Assembly (NCBI GenBank): GCA_944470555.2
Contig: OX104134.1
Span: forward strand, 106,386,701-106,450,700
Source: Heterobilharzia americana
Lineage: Eukaryota > Platyhelminthes > Trematoda > Strigeidida > Schistosomatidae
Length of the DNA: 64,000 bases
Direction of reading: 5' to 3'
The position numbers and the translations under genes are program-made. Below the pieces are notes generated by a model. That model worked only from the letters and a program-made list of their open reading frames with translations. It was not told the DNA's origin and did no database searches. Positions 22,160 through 32,474 of this stretch are shown here, piece by piece (position 1 is the first letter of the stretch; the number at the start of each line of letters is the position of its first letter).

Positions 22160-23430
22160 ATGAGTTCTCTGTCGAAAATGAAGCACAAGTCACCTGGAAA
22201 AAAAATTGAAATAGTTCCGATACCTAAGCCCTTATCTTCTGGAGTAAAAGTGGAATTCCAACCGATTGTAATAACCTCACCATTCCTAAAAGAAGATGGA
22301 AAAACTATTGCTTCTTTTGCTTGGACCTCCTATGGAGGCTATCAGAGATTCGAATCAGTTTGCCTATAAATCCAGAATGAGTACTCTAGATGCTGTGGTT
22401 GTTTTACATCATAATATTATAACCAGTTTTGAAAAAAGTGTTCAGTATGTTAGATCTGCCTGCCTTCTTAGATTGTACTTCTGCTCTTGACTCTGTCCTC
22501 AGACACATTTTATCAAACAAGGTTACCGGAACTCACATGTAGCCCTAGACTGCGAACTGACTCGATTCTAATTTTCCTTGAGAGAAGACAGTACACTGTA
22601 TACCGAATTGCTCTACTTCAGTACTTCATGAAGCGGGTGTCTCAGGATGCTGCTGTTTCTACTTTTCTTTTCTCTTTCTTTTTCCATGACCTACCAACCT
22701 CAACTAAATCTGGTTTTGTCAAGTCATCTCCTCTTCAGATTATTCTCAGTTCAATAAGTTCTTGACAGAAATTGGTTACTAATCTTCCTTAAATGGTCTC
22801 ATACCCAATTCCTGCAGATGTCAGATGATTAATTTTAGTTTCAGACATGAAAAAGACCTTTGTAAATTCCTTCAGTCCCATGGCTTTTGTCTTATGGCTA
22901 TGTTGTAGAGAATATATCAAACGTAATCCATCTTGGCTTAGACTTTTCTTCTGATCTTTCTTTGTCCCCTCGTATCTTACTGATTTACAGAAAAATCCTT
23001 CGCTTGACCTTTTAAATGCAGTAACTCAGACTGTCTGATATAATGCAACCTCTACTCTTAAATTTCATTGATTCCCATGTTTTGCCTATACTTACTTATT
23101 GTTCCCCATTATTCTTTCCTGGAATGAGGAAAAAAGATTACACTGTATTGCGTAGGATTTTGAAGGCTGTTAGTAGAGCAAGTGATACACCACCAACTGT
23201 ACTGATAAATGCGGTTGGGGATAGGCATCCGAACTCTTGTAGACAGCTGACTAAAAATACTTTATCTGATGACAGGCATCCATTGCATCAGCATATTTTT
23301 CCATTTCTGTCCTCTGGGAAGATGAGAAGCAAATATACTAAACTGTATGCACGCATAACTACAACTGGGAAATTCAACAGTTCCTTGTTTCAAGTTGTTA
23401 TTCATCGTAGACTGACATCAGTTGGAAGAA
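22160..23430 (+). mobile_element. CR1-like LINE fragment (RT and C-terminus)
   Basis: Frame-broken translation gives a non-LTR RT: VPIPKPLSSGVKVEF.PI.ITSPFLK near 22215-22300, DSNQFAYKSRMSTLDAVVVLHH near 22345-22415, DFTSAFDSVLRHIL near 22470-22512 (motif A), and FLFSFFFHDLPTSTKSGFVK near 22665-22725, where YADD should follow but is not readable. The C-terminal block FIDSHVLPILTYCSPLFFPG and KLYARITTTG lies at 23065-23375. The style fits CR1/SR1-like schistosome LINEs. It is 5'-truncated (no endonuclease), multiply frameshifted, and abutted by a SINE. Confidence 0.72.
23043..23400 (+). pseudogene. CR1-like LINE C-terminal ORF
   Basis: An open frame covering the post-RT region: PLLLNFIDSHVLPILTYCSP, then LRRILKAVSRASDTPPTVLI and a DDRHPLHQHIFPFLSSG segment. 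This is the C-terminal part of the CR1-like ORF2, so it has no independent function. The final codons of the longer open frame (after about 23390) are antisense SINE sequence, not LINE. Confidence 0.65.
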
Positions 23431-23640
23431 CAAAGGAAACCCGGAAGCACTGGACAGCTATTTTGTCCTAGCATGGGACTCTTCAGTAGTGCGTACCCAT
23501 GACCCCGCCCTCCAGGGATCGAACAAGTGACCTTCAGGTTCCGTGGTCAGCATGTTACCATTGAGCCAGTGGGTCAGAATCCGGTGGTCCATATTTCCAA
23601 GTTTGTGAGCTAACAGAAGTTGGAAATATGGAGCATTGCT
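23395..23640 (-). repeat. tRNA-derived SINE (family S1), minus strand
   Basis: Reverse complement of the 35265-35510 type: a CAGTCTACGATGAATAAC tail, B-box GTTCGATCCCTGG in minus sense near 23510-23522, and the head region ending near 23630 with GGAAATATGGA. It inserts against the end of the CR1-like LINE. Confidence 0.65.
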
Positions 23641-23750
23641 TTCTGTCCAGTGCTGTCCAGTGCTCCCAGGTTTCCTTTGCTGCTCCAGCTGATGTCAGTC
23701 TACGGTGAATAACGACTTGAAATATTTCCGAATCCCCAAAACTCCCTCAA
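23600..23750 (+). repeat. SINE S1, plus strand, tRNA part deleted
   Basis: The leader (GTTGGAAATATGGAGCATTG) is joined directly to the tail (TCCAGTGCTCCCAGGTTTCC...GATGTCAGTCTACGGTG). The A and B boxes are missing. It forms a head-to-head inverted pair with the preceding copy. Confidence 0.6.
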
Positions 23751-25375
23751 AGTTCCTTGTTTGCCACGTGTATTGTTTGAAGAAAATCATGTTAGATAAA
23801 GTCTTATCAATCAACTTTGCCAAAGAGAACAGTTATCAAGTCCCTGAAGTCATGAAACATTTCAACAATCACTTTGTTCTTTATTATGTATTGTTAAACA
23901 ACACCATTGTCAATATACATTTGAAAAATGTTGTACAACAAGTAAACTGACGCAATGTCACATGCTGAGAATTCTGTATTGTAAACAAAATTATGGTTGA
24001 AAAAAAGCAAATATATTACTATCACTATTATAAGTGAAATCCAGCTCATAATTGAGGTAACTAACCAGTTCATCGGGAAGTCTAACCCAACTAGCTGTAC
24101 TATGCAGACCATATGAATATGGCCAGCTGACCAGGATAACAGGTATGCCATAAACTGAATAGTAACTAACTTTGCAAATAACTTGGAGATTGAAGAGTTT
24201 GACAACTCTCACCCGATCTTTAGATCATTATGGTGTAGCAAACCAGTATCAGTGGTTTCTGACTACTCATCTTATTCACTAGTATATACTTACTTAGATG
24301 ACAAACTTCTTGTATTAAATATCATTATTTTTAGTCTTTTTTGGGTAATTCTGTGTAAAAAGCCAGTTGATATAGGTGTTAGATGGTTGCAAAATCACTG
24401 ACCTGTGAGAAATATCAAAGCGAACGATTAAAATTTGTCAATAATTTGCAAAATGATCATCTCACGTAACGGGTAGAAAGCTTTAATTTATGGAAACTTA
24501 GTTCTTGGTTGATAAGGCCCTAGTCTTTAGGTAGTGAGAAGTACTTTCATGTAATTCTGGTAAACTTCTGTCTTTAGCAGTGAAATCATACCAGATATGC
24601 TGAAGAGTTGGTGAAACAAACAAACTCACCTGTGTGAAGCAACCTTAACGGCCAGTTTGTGAAAGAGGATTTTTGTGATCTATTCACTGTTGTAGCCTGA
24701 GTCATCTAAACGAAGAATAATCACCTACTGATAATGCACTCCATATGATGATAGGCTACCACTCTATACACTGAATGTTTTGTCAGATGACACTAGGTGG
24801 TGTCTTTCTTCACTCACAGTCCGAACAAGAGTAGGTTGTTTACTGGTTTGAACTACTCTGGACCTACCAGATGGACGGTATCGATATCGGATCTGACATT
24901 ATTACACAGAGTTCCTCAAAACTCATTCAACGAACTCATCCATCTTGTGCACAACTGTGCAGTAGGCAATTAACCACACATATTGTGGGAAGCCTAGTGA
25001 TAATACTTGGCTGCCCGGACTTGGGTCGGTGGAGCTGACCTCTAACCCATAACCCATTGTTTGAAAGTCATCTCCTTAAAAACCACTGAACCACACAAAT
25101 GTCAAAGTTAACACAACTCATATGAGGATATCGAAAAGGGACACATCAACATGTAAAAATTAGGGGATAAAGTAGTCAAAAGTGGCTGGAAGTTATGAAT
25201 ACAGACTAAGATGGGATTAGAGAATATTGAAATTCAGTATGACGGTTAAGATGAAGATAATGATTGGATACATTTGTGCTAATGACATTGATTCTCACCC
25301 ATATCATCTAGAGTCTCCAGCTGCTAACTGACCTGTCTCATCATGCAAACGCTGAAGACTTCATCGAAAGAAGTG
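23750..25375. other. Unassigned region
   Basis: No RT, nuclease or exon signature found. The minus ORF at 23894-24205 is hydrophobic but overlaps AT-rich low-complexity sequence, and I do not take it as a gene. Confidence 0.35.
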
Positions 25376-25379
25376 CTTC

Positions 25380-25570
25380 ATTCAGACGTCAATTTGTTAT
25401 TGCTTGTATTCTACCGTCGTCGATTATACCGAATTGATCGGTCTCTACTGGCATATGGACTCCTACGCAGATGCCTCGGTACCGTCTGTTTTTTATTTAC
25501 ATATGTAACGATGGATAGTGGTTGGCGGTGGAATGAATTCAGGATGTGCATTTCGTCCCGGTGGGGACAA
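25380..25570 (-). repeat. Sm-alpha-type SINE, minus strand, hammerhead half
   Basis: In minus sense it ends with GGGACGAAATGCACATCC (near 25532-25550), the 3' half of the hammerhead, followed by a tail containing GCATCTGCGTAGGAGTCC and GACCGATCAATTCGG. The CTGANGA half is replaced by TGATGTT. It is head-to-head with the next copy. Confidence 0.6.
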
Positions 25571-25581
25571 CATCACTGAGA

Positions 25582-25680
25582 GGCAGGTACATCCAGCTGA
25601 CGAGTCCCAAATAGGACGAAATGTGCATCCTGAATTCCACTGCTAGGCAATATCCATCACTACTACAGATAGCAGAAATG
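25582..25680 (+). repeat. Sm-alpha-type SINE, plus strand, hammerhead part
   Basis: Only the ribozyme-bearing part of the SINE is present, starting at GGTACATCCAG and running past CCACTGCTAGG. It is followed by AT-rich unique sequence. It pairs with the inverted copy immediately upstream. Confidence 0.7.
25591..25635 (+). ncRNA. Hammerhead ribozyme, type I (Sm-alpha family)
   Basis: All core elements are visible. Stem I 5' strand ATCCAG (25591-25596), CTGACGA (25597-25603), stem II GTCC/GGAC with a CAAATA-type loop (25604-25617), GAAA (25618-25621), a tiny stem III TG/CA (25622-25627), cleavage triplet ATC ending at 25629, and the stem I 3' strand CTGAAT (25630-25635). This matches the known Schistosoma Sm-alpha hammerhead layout. 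Stem I has one A-C mismatch and the triplet is AUC rather than GUC; both are compatible with slower cleavage. Confidence 0.88.
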
Positions 25681-25689
25681 TCTGATGGA

Positions 25690-26840
25690 CGAAAAGGCAT
25701 ATGCTGTGACATTCATGCATTAAGCGAACTCATGATTCGGCTTTCTAGACCGCTTGTCATTCACCAACATATCTCTCATATCCAGCTTAGTTGAAAAGCT
25801 GATCTTTTTAACATTTGTTTCACCGGATAATCTGAGCAGGATCTGAAAATCTATGATCTAAAATATTAGAAACGGTCTTTCGGAAGGCATATAAATCTCT
25901 CCATGCAAATCTATGATAAGCTTGGTTTTCACTAACTACTCATAAAGGTCAGTAGTATATTTAGCCGCGCAGTGTTTTTATTTCAAAGTAAAGCGTAAAT
26001 TGTTTCATACTGTTTTATCTACGAAAATATTAAACTAAACCTTTTTTTGTGCATAAAGGTTTTTTTAATAAATCCGATTATTATCAAGAGGTCAACTGTT
26101 AATTGCATATCACCTCATCCAATTGATGTGGTCTGATTATTTAGATGTTTATAATTGATTTTTTTTCTAAAATATGTGTAAATTGTACTCGTCAATCAAC
26201 CTTTGATCTGCATACATGACAGTGTATTGTTTAAGTGAATACAAGGCAGCGATAATCACTGAATTTAGAATAATAAAAGTTTAGAAACAAATGTGTGAAA
26301 ATCAAGACTTAAATCACTCTTCATAAGCCATAAGCTTGCGTTGATAGGTTTATCAGATAAACAACTAGTTGTTATTTACGACTGACTTCATGTAACCTGA
26401 ACTCAGAAACAAGCTTAGAGATAGACTTCTTCGATGTTATTTCAGAGTTATCAAACTTTTGTACACTGAAGTCGCCACTTTTATATACCTCTACCAATGA
26501 CTTCATAGAGCTTGAATTATATAAATGTGGAGGGGTGTACAATTGCCTCCAAATTCCACCCTTAATAGTCGCTCAATTTCCCTGTAAATATAGAGGTGGC
26601 AATTGCTATACTTAAACAAACCCTCACTCATCTCAAATGTTCATGCTTTGCTAACTAGGTAGGAAATGGGGCTATAACAACCATCTCAACTTCAAAGGTG
26701 GTAAGCGTTAAGGTGTCAAAATAGGTTGATCGAATAGATGAGGAAAATTTGCCCACCGAAAATTTCAAGTCTTAACAACGACAGTCGACTGCTGGAATAT
26801 ACATAACACATACTGAGATGTTAGTTTTGAAGTTAGAGGT
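25690..26840. other. Unassigned AT-rich region
   Basis: No ORF of note and no repeat recognised. Small local inverted pieces around 26540-26600 (CAATTGCCTCC and GGTGGCAATTG) are the only structure seen. Confidence 0.35.
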
Positions 26841-26844
26841 TGAA

Positions 26845-26970
26845 GTCAACTTTTAGTTAAGATTTGATTTTGAAATTCGACTGCCAAAAACAAGATATTC
26901 AGCGAAGAGGACTCCTTTCAACGATATGATATTTGAAGACTGTAATTGATGAGGAAGAGTTAACCTAAGT
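26845..26970 (+). repeat. Inverted flanking repeat of the PLE at 27310-28800
   Basis: The segments ACAAGATATTCAGCGAAGAG and ATATTTGAAGACTGTAATT also occur, inverted, at 29200-29290. The pair brackets the PLE. A related piece (TTGTACAGCTTGAGAATGAT) lies downstream of PLE-1 near 4770. Confidence 0.55.
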
Positions 26971-26989
26971 ATTGGAGGGGAGGAGTGTA

Positions 26990-27178
26990 TATGTCATCGG
27001 ACAGACATGTAAACTGGAATACACATCGGGATATCACGTAATAGTCTATGTAGTGATAGTCTATTTTGAAGCATAAGTTTTGTTTTCTTTATAATACTGA
27101 AGTTGCTGCATAGTGTGTCTTTTTAATAACTGAATTAAGCCGTTTTCTTAAGATAATACTGTCTGATTCCCCCTCATA
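26990..27178 (-). mobile_element. PLE GIY-YIG fragment, minus strand
   Basis: About 190 bp nearly identical to 43440-43636, where minus-strand translation gives the linker and the start of the GIY-YIG domain (SVFQFTCL.DDIY). Here it is a stand-alone piece beside the plus-strand PLE. Confidence 0.6.
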
Positions 27179-27309
27179 CATTTATTGTGTAGGAGAAATG
27201 TAAGTATAACCTATCATTCCTTCTTATTACCCCTTCATTTTCCAAACTTCATCTTTACTTATTTATTTGCCTTATCATAACCTATTTTCATCATTCATAT
27301 AAAATGCCT

Positions 27310-28800
27310 TGACGAATGCATCCAACCCGTAGGTTCAGTAATTCCATATCTCTATGGACTGCTGAAAATGCATAAAGCAGGATTACCCCTTCATCGAATT
27401 TTGAATATGTACTTATGATTGTATCGTCTAGTGGTTAGCTGAATTACTGGAACCAGTCAGCAGAAGGCAAATGTCCACTTATCCTATCACTGATAAACCT
27501 CAGTTCATTGTAGCATAAAGGATGTTGACACCACTGTCAGAGTTGTTTTCATTAGATATCACTTCATTGTTCACCAGTGTACCACTCACTGATACCGTTT
27601 GTTGCATATATCATTTCATCGATTCACATAGTATAGAAGTAGGAAATCCAACAAACTACTCGAGATTGCTCTTGATGAGATGCATTTTTAATGTGCAATT
27701 TACTTTTAATGATGAATGAAATATACCGGCAAAATGGGATCTCTAATGGGACCTCTAATAGCAGATCACTTTATGTCGAAATTGGAAAATTCTAAACTCA
27801 GTCAAACTACTAATCAATTTTTTGAAATTCACAAAAGATACATGCATGATATATTGGTTATTTTCAACTCAGATATCAATCTGTACGACATCCTAGTCGA
27901 GTTCAACAATTGTCCATCAGCTTTGGGATTCACTATTGAGAGGGAATTGGTATCACTTATTCCTTTCTTTGACGTGCTAATGATGAGATGTAGTAATGGA
28001 ACACTGAAAAGATCTGTCTACAGAAAACCCACCTAGAACGCATGGTTTCCTAATTTCTACAGTCTTCTCACGATCACGAGGAAAAGAAACCCCATTCACT
28101 CTCTCTGTTATCAAATATGAAAGATTTGTAGCATAGACTGTGTGCAAGTTGAACTTGACCTTTTCAGAGGTACGCTTGTGGAAAACGGCTATGCTAGCCA
28201 GCTTTTTGATAAGAATATGCAAGAAAGACATGTGAAACCAGTCATCAGCTGAGTTTCTAAAAAGACTTTGTTCATGAATCGGGAATTTAAAGGTAATTTT
28301 GCATCAGATATACTGAAAAATTATCTTTCCACATCAATTAGTAGGACGTTTTACGCAGCGAGACTAGATTTGACCTTTACCAGTCATAAATTGTTCTCCA
28401 TATTTGTATAAGACAATATTCCTCGACACATCACCTCCATGTGTATCTACCAGTTCACCTTCCCTTGTGTGAGTAAAGCACATCAGTCGCAGTCAGAGAT
28501 TGCTGTAGACAGGTATACTATGACATATTGCAGCCTAGTTTTATTAGGGTGAAAGCAAATTCACTAGAAGTTCTATCCTTTAGACATCTAAACGATTCGA
28601 ACCATTCAACCAACCCAACACAATGATTTTAAGCTTGTCTACTCAATTCGCTCAAACATCCCATGTTTCCTCTGTCTTCAACTTCTAAAAACACCAGAGG
28701 CCTAGGTTATCCATGAACTGAACGAAAGCCTGACCTTTGTGTTCAAAGGAAGTGTGTGTAATCTTTGTCTCCAACTTCGTCTTGACTTATTTTGGTCTTG
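27310..28800 (+). mobile_element. PLE with RT and GIY-YIG blocks, decayed
   Basis: In order: SVIPYLYGLLKMHKAGLPLH near 27335-27395, ELFSLDITSLFTSVPLTDTV near 27540-27600 (motif A), GSLMGPLIADHFMSKLEN near 27735-27790, KRYMHDILVIFNS near 27833-27872 (YxDD has become YMHD), IPFFDVLMM and SVYRKPT near 27955-28030, CVYQFTFPCVS near 28440-28475 (nuclease start), and the C-terminal block KTPEA.VIHELNESLTFVFK near 28690-28750. Several frame changes. The layout is that of a full PLE. Confidence 0.72.
27716..28036 (+). pseudogene. PLE RT palm and thumb fragment
   Basis: A 106-codon frame with GSLMGPLIADHFMS, KRYMHDILVI (catalytic Asp pair reduced to HD) and LIPFFDVLMMRCSNGTLKRS ending in VYRKPT and a stop. 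The loss of the first catalytic aspartate means a dead polymerase. It belongs to the 27310-28800 element. Confidence 0.7.
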
Positions 28801-29190
28801 GTATACTTCGTTTTTTTTCTTCATTTTTTCAACTTCCCCTTTTGTTAGATTAATCTTTGTACTCTTATATCCATCCGCATTATTATTTTTACTTTTACAT
28901 TTAATAGTTCCCGGTGTTACTCCACTTGATCTTCTTGAAAATTGCAACTTTTAACAAAAGGTTTTCAATTTACTCCAATTAACTTATCTCATTCATGTTG
29001 TATAATCTTTTGATTGTTTATTAACTCTACGACGCTTTCACCCCTTTGTAATCTATATGCACCTTCTAAAAGACTTAAAAGATCTCACATAAACCCCTTT
29101 TTGGTATAGTCAACCTTTACGTCATCAACTAGCAACATTATTACTGTAACCACCATTATTATTAGTTCAATCTCCCATTATTTAAGTTAA
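28800..29190. other. Unassigned, T-rich
   Basis: T-rich sequence with short anonymous ORFs between the PLE end and its flanking inverted repeat. Nothing recognised. Confidence 0.35.
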
Positions 29191-29395
29191 ATCTTTCTCA
29201 CAAATTACAGTCTTCAAATATCATATATATACGAATGTACAACTTGAGAATAAATTCGTTGGAGTCCTCTTCGCTGAATATCTTGTTTTTGATGTCAAAG
29301 TGGGAATTATGAAATTCAACTATCGCTTGAAACAAGTTGACAACTGACTTATGCAACGTATAGGCTAATTTACCAACCACAACGCTGTTCTATAG
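29185..29395 (-). repeat. Inverted flanking repeat, right copy
   Basis: Reverse complement of the 26845-26970 block plus additional sequence. Together they could be terminal repeats of an outer element disrupted by the PLE. Confidence 0.5.
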
Positions 29396-29489
29396 AGGCG
29401 CTTATTTACAGAATGGTCTTGATACAGGATACACTACGCAAATAACTTGACTATAGCCCCCACATTTGAAACTATGACGCTCGTCTCGT

Positions 29490-29730
29490 TCTACCTGGGA
29501 CTCCCTGGATGGATGTACCCACATCTCAGTGAGTAATGTTTTGTACACTGAAACTCAAACCATATACCCAGTGATTTAAATACCAGAGAGCTACCCGCTA
29601 GTCCACTCAGGTACACCACCCAATGCTTTTACAATGGCTACTAGTCATCATTATTTGTTGAGACTTGTAGTTTGCCGCGTTTATACTAGATTGAATTGAT
29701 CGACCTCCGCATAGGAGATATTCTACCAAC
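29490..29730 (-). repeat. Sm-alpha-type SINE, minus strand, decayed hammerhead
   Basis: In minus sense: GGTACATCCATCC, GGGAGTCCCAGGTAG, ACGAGACGAGCG, i.e. the hammerhead with CTGACGA and GAAA both mutated. The tRNA-like head (box B TTTGAGTTTCAG near 29556-29567) lies to the right. It is a degenerate relative of 25591-25635. Confidence 0.5.
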
Positions 29731-29734
29731 AGTA

Positions 29735-30030
29735 GAGTGCTTAAAAGTTCTGCATATGTACTTAAATCATGCAGGACTACATACCAGATACAGAAATGAA
29801 CAATTTCATGGTCTATTGTTCTCTAATATGGCGCTCAATTCACCATCCGTGGATTTACAATAAGGGGTACAAAGTTATCCACCCGATAAAATGTATTGGA
29901 TAAGAAGCAGGTGTTTAAATGACACAAACTCTCTGTTTAATCTTCTAATTAATCACAATAGTTCAACTGTGATAACCAATTAGCATTTTGATTATCCAAG
30001 TTAGCCATGGTTTGGCAGACTAGTATTGTT
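29735..30030. other. Spacer
   Basis: AT-rich sequence between two SINE insertions; nothing recognised. Confidence 0.3.
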
Positions 30031-30035
30031 ACTGG

Positions 30036-30190
30036 AAGATGATTGAAGGTGAAATGAAAACTTGAACTGAAATCGGGTTTAAACCAGCGACCACCGGGTT
30101 TCCGGCCCGTATAGCATAGGGTCAGAAACTTGGTGATCGCTGGTTTAAACTCGACTGCAGTTCAAGTTTTCATTTCACCTTCAATCATCA
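30036..30190. repeat. Two SINE S2 copies fused as a palindrome
   Basis: The left arm (TGATTGAAGGTGAAATGAAA near 30039) and the right arm (TTTTCATTTCACCTTCAATC near 30167) are inverted, each extending through the GGTTTAAACC box-B-like motif towards the centre. The tail TTTCAATCATCA is shared with the SINE at 49288-49395. Confidence 0.65.
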
Positions 30191-30199
30191 CCTAGTTAG

Positions 30200-30530
30200 A
30201 ACCAATTAAGTCTGTTTAGAAGTACTCGGAATTGTACATTGAACTTGATCAAATCTATGTGCAACGATGATATCTATCGTCAAGAGTTATCGCTACACCT
30301 TATAGCATCATAAGTTTGTCTAGAAAATCAATGTACATAGCCTAGCAAACGATTTCGTTCTCGAAATTGAACCATCGCAATTGGGTACCATTGGAAATTG
30401 TACAAGAGTGATCACATATGAATAACGAGTTGTGTAGTAAACAGATGAAAGTTTTTGGGTTAGATAACCAGTCGTACCTGTTTTGTCTATGCATGTGTTG
30501 GGGATCTAGTGATACTAGTTGGCAGGTCAA
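30200..30530. other. Spacer
   Basis: Sequence between SINE pieces; no feature seen. Confidence 0.3.
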
Positions 30531-30534
30531 AACT

Positions 30535-30612
30535 TGATAGGTGAAGCGGGGTTCGAACCCGTGATCCACTGGTTTAAAGTCCAATCAACCGCAGCGCGAC
30601 TTATATTTAAGC
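30535..30612 (-). repeat. tRNA-like SINE head or tRNA pseudogene, minus strand
   Basis: Contains GGGGTTCGAACCCG (30549-30562), a perfect box B readable on both strands. In minus sense it is preceded by GATTGGACTTTAAACCAGTGG. The cloverleaf cannot be completed, so a working tRNA is unlikely. Confidence 0.45.
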
Positions 30613-30721
30613 AAAAAACCATAGGAGCAGAGACAGGTTGATAATACTCAAGAAGTGGACAAAATGGAAGACAGAAATGAATTGGATGATAAGAAACGTT
30701 AAACACTAAGACCATGAAACA

Positions 30722-30733
30722 GAAACAGGTAGA

Positions 30734-30735
<2 letters not shown>
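30722..30735. repeat. Target-site duplication, left, of RTE copy C
   Basis: GAAACAGGTAGAAT, repeated exactly at 34065-34078. Confidence 0.9.

Positions 30736-30784
<49 letters not shown>
30736..30784. repeat. (ATT)n tail of RTE copy C
   Basis: About 16 ATT units forming the 3' tail of the element (AAT on the element strand), directly next to the left target-site duplication. Confidence 0.9.
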
Positions 30785-30785
<1 letters not shown>

Positions 30786-31295
30786 GTCCCTTGGGTTCCT
30801 AGTGGAACATAGGGCTTCAGTAGCACGTCTCCAGTGACCTCTGTTCTCTGAGATCTTTTGAACCTGGTTCCAAGACAGCCCACAAGCTCTCATTTCCTCC
30901 TCACACGATCTCCTCCATGTCACCCTTGGACGTCCAACTCGTCGCTTCCCATGGGGATTCCACTCGAGCAACTGGCCTGACGCGTGATGTCCTCAGTCAG
31001 CCTTCTCAGTGCATGGCCAATCCATCTCCACTTCCTCCTGCATATTTGTTGGGTGATAGGTTCTTGCTTCGTTGGTTCCTTCCCATAGTTCCTTCTTGCT
31101 TATTCTTATTATTCTGGCCATCTGATCTTCAGTAGCGAGCCAGCGTAAGCAGTTATTGATGAATGTCTGTAGTTTATTGGAAATCCCTTTCGTGACGCGC
31201 CAAGTCTCTGAACCATACAGGAGCACTGACTTGACGTTGGTGTTGAAAATCTGGATGTTGTTCCACATGCTGAGTGGAGTGCAGAAGATCCCCAC
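30783..31295 (-). pseudogene. RTE C-terminal region, two frames
   Basis: Frame one (31295-30993) carries NTNVKSVLLYGSETWRVTKG and QTFINNCLRWLATEDQMARI. Frame two (30971-30783) carries GKRRVGRPRVTWRRSCEEEM and ends with WRRATEALCSTRNPRD just before the ATT tail. This is the usual RTE C-terminus. Confidence 0.75.
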
Positions 31296-31424
31296 ACTGG
31301 TTTCAGGCTAATGAATGCCTGTCTTGCTTTTCGATTCTGACTTTGACGTCCTCGTCTGTGCCTGTGGCGCCTGTAGTTGAAACAGTGCTTCCTAGATAAG
31401 TGAAGGAGGTTACTTCCTTTAAGT

Positions 31425-31709
31425 TTATCCCGTTGACGGTGATTGGAGTTTGTTGTTGTTGTTGGTGGTGGTGTGCGGTATCTTCATCACTTCTGTCTTC
31501 CCTATATTCACCTGAAGTTCCGTCTTCGCTGCCTCTTCTATCAACTTGTTAGTTTTTGCCTGTACATCTTCAAGTTGATGTGACATCAGGCACAAGTCAT
31601 CGGCGAAATCCAAGTCTTCTAGGTTCTTTTCCGCAGTCCAGCGTATCCCCCTCTTCTCGCTGCCCACTGTTTGCTGCATGATCCAGTCCACCACAATAAG
31701 GAATATCAT
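31425..31709 (-). pseudogene. RTE RT catalytic fragment (FADD)
   Basis: A 94-codon frame with LDFADDLCLMSHQLEDVQAK; the Asp pair of the RT active site is intact. It is followed by ELQVNIGKTEVMKI, the motif D region. Upstream RT motifs are in a neighbouring frame (31597-31812). Confidence 0.78.
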
Positions 31710-32195
31710 GGGGGATAGTAGGCAGTCTTGTCTTACTCCCTCCTGTCTTCACTTCAAAATCATCACTGAGCTTCCCATTGTGAATTACTTGGCTGGCATG
31801 TGGCATCTTCATTTAGTTGTTGAATGAGGCGGATAAAGGTTTGCGATAGTCTGTAGTAGTGAAGCAGTTTCCAAATTACCTCTCGGTCGACGCTGTCAAA
31901 GAAAGGCCTTCTCAAAGTCGATGAAGTTGAGGTAGAGAGCTGATGGCCATTCTATGCTCTGTTCTATGATGATGCGTAGTGTAGAGTTGCAATTTGGTCT
32001 GCTTATGATTTGTACTTCCTGAAGCCTGCCTGTTCCGGTCGTAGTTTTGAATCCAGTGCATCCTTCAGCCTCTCCAGGATGATGCGGCTTAATATTTTAC
32101 TTGGGGTGGATAGGAGAGTGATTCCGCACCAGTTCTTCAAAAACACTGAGGTCTCCTTTCTTCGGAGTTTGACAAGGTGTCCCTTCTTCCAATCA

Positions 32196-32474
32196 CTAGC
32201 CAGGTACCTTCTCTTCCTTCAAAACCCTCTGCAATAGTAATGTCAGCATGTCCGCTGTTGTGCCTGCGTCTGTTCTCAGTGCTTCTGGCGGTATCCCATC
32301 TGGTCCTGCTGCTTTCCCGCATTTCAGTAGCTTTATGGCGTTCAGGACTTCCATTTTCGTTGGGGGACTTATGTTCACTTGTAGTTCTGTAACTGGGCTG
32401 TAGGTGGTATTTCTGGACGAAGTGCAGGTGGTGGTGGTGGTCGATTCAAGAGCTTCTTGAAGTGGTCGGCCCAT
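32196..32474 (-). pseudogene. RTE RT N-terminal fragment
   Basis: A 92-codon frame with EVLNAIKLLKCGKAAGPDGI, the N-terminal signature of non-LTR RTs, and PPEALRTDAGTTADML after it. It overlaps the end of the upstream frame. One piece of the broken copy C polymerase. Confidence 0.75.

Noticed and set aside
23894..24205. Hydrophobic ORF on minus strand, possible membrane protein
   Set aside because: AT-rich sequence translates into hydrophobic residues by chance; no start context, splice or family support.
30549..30562. Perfect tRNA box B, considered as a tRNA gene
   Set aside because: No cloverleaf or A box at proper distance; better explained as a SINE head or tRNA pseudogene.
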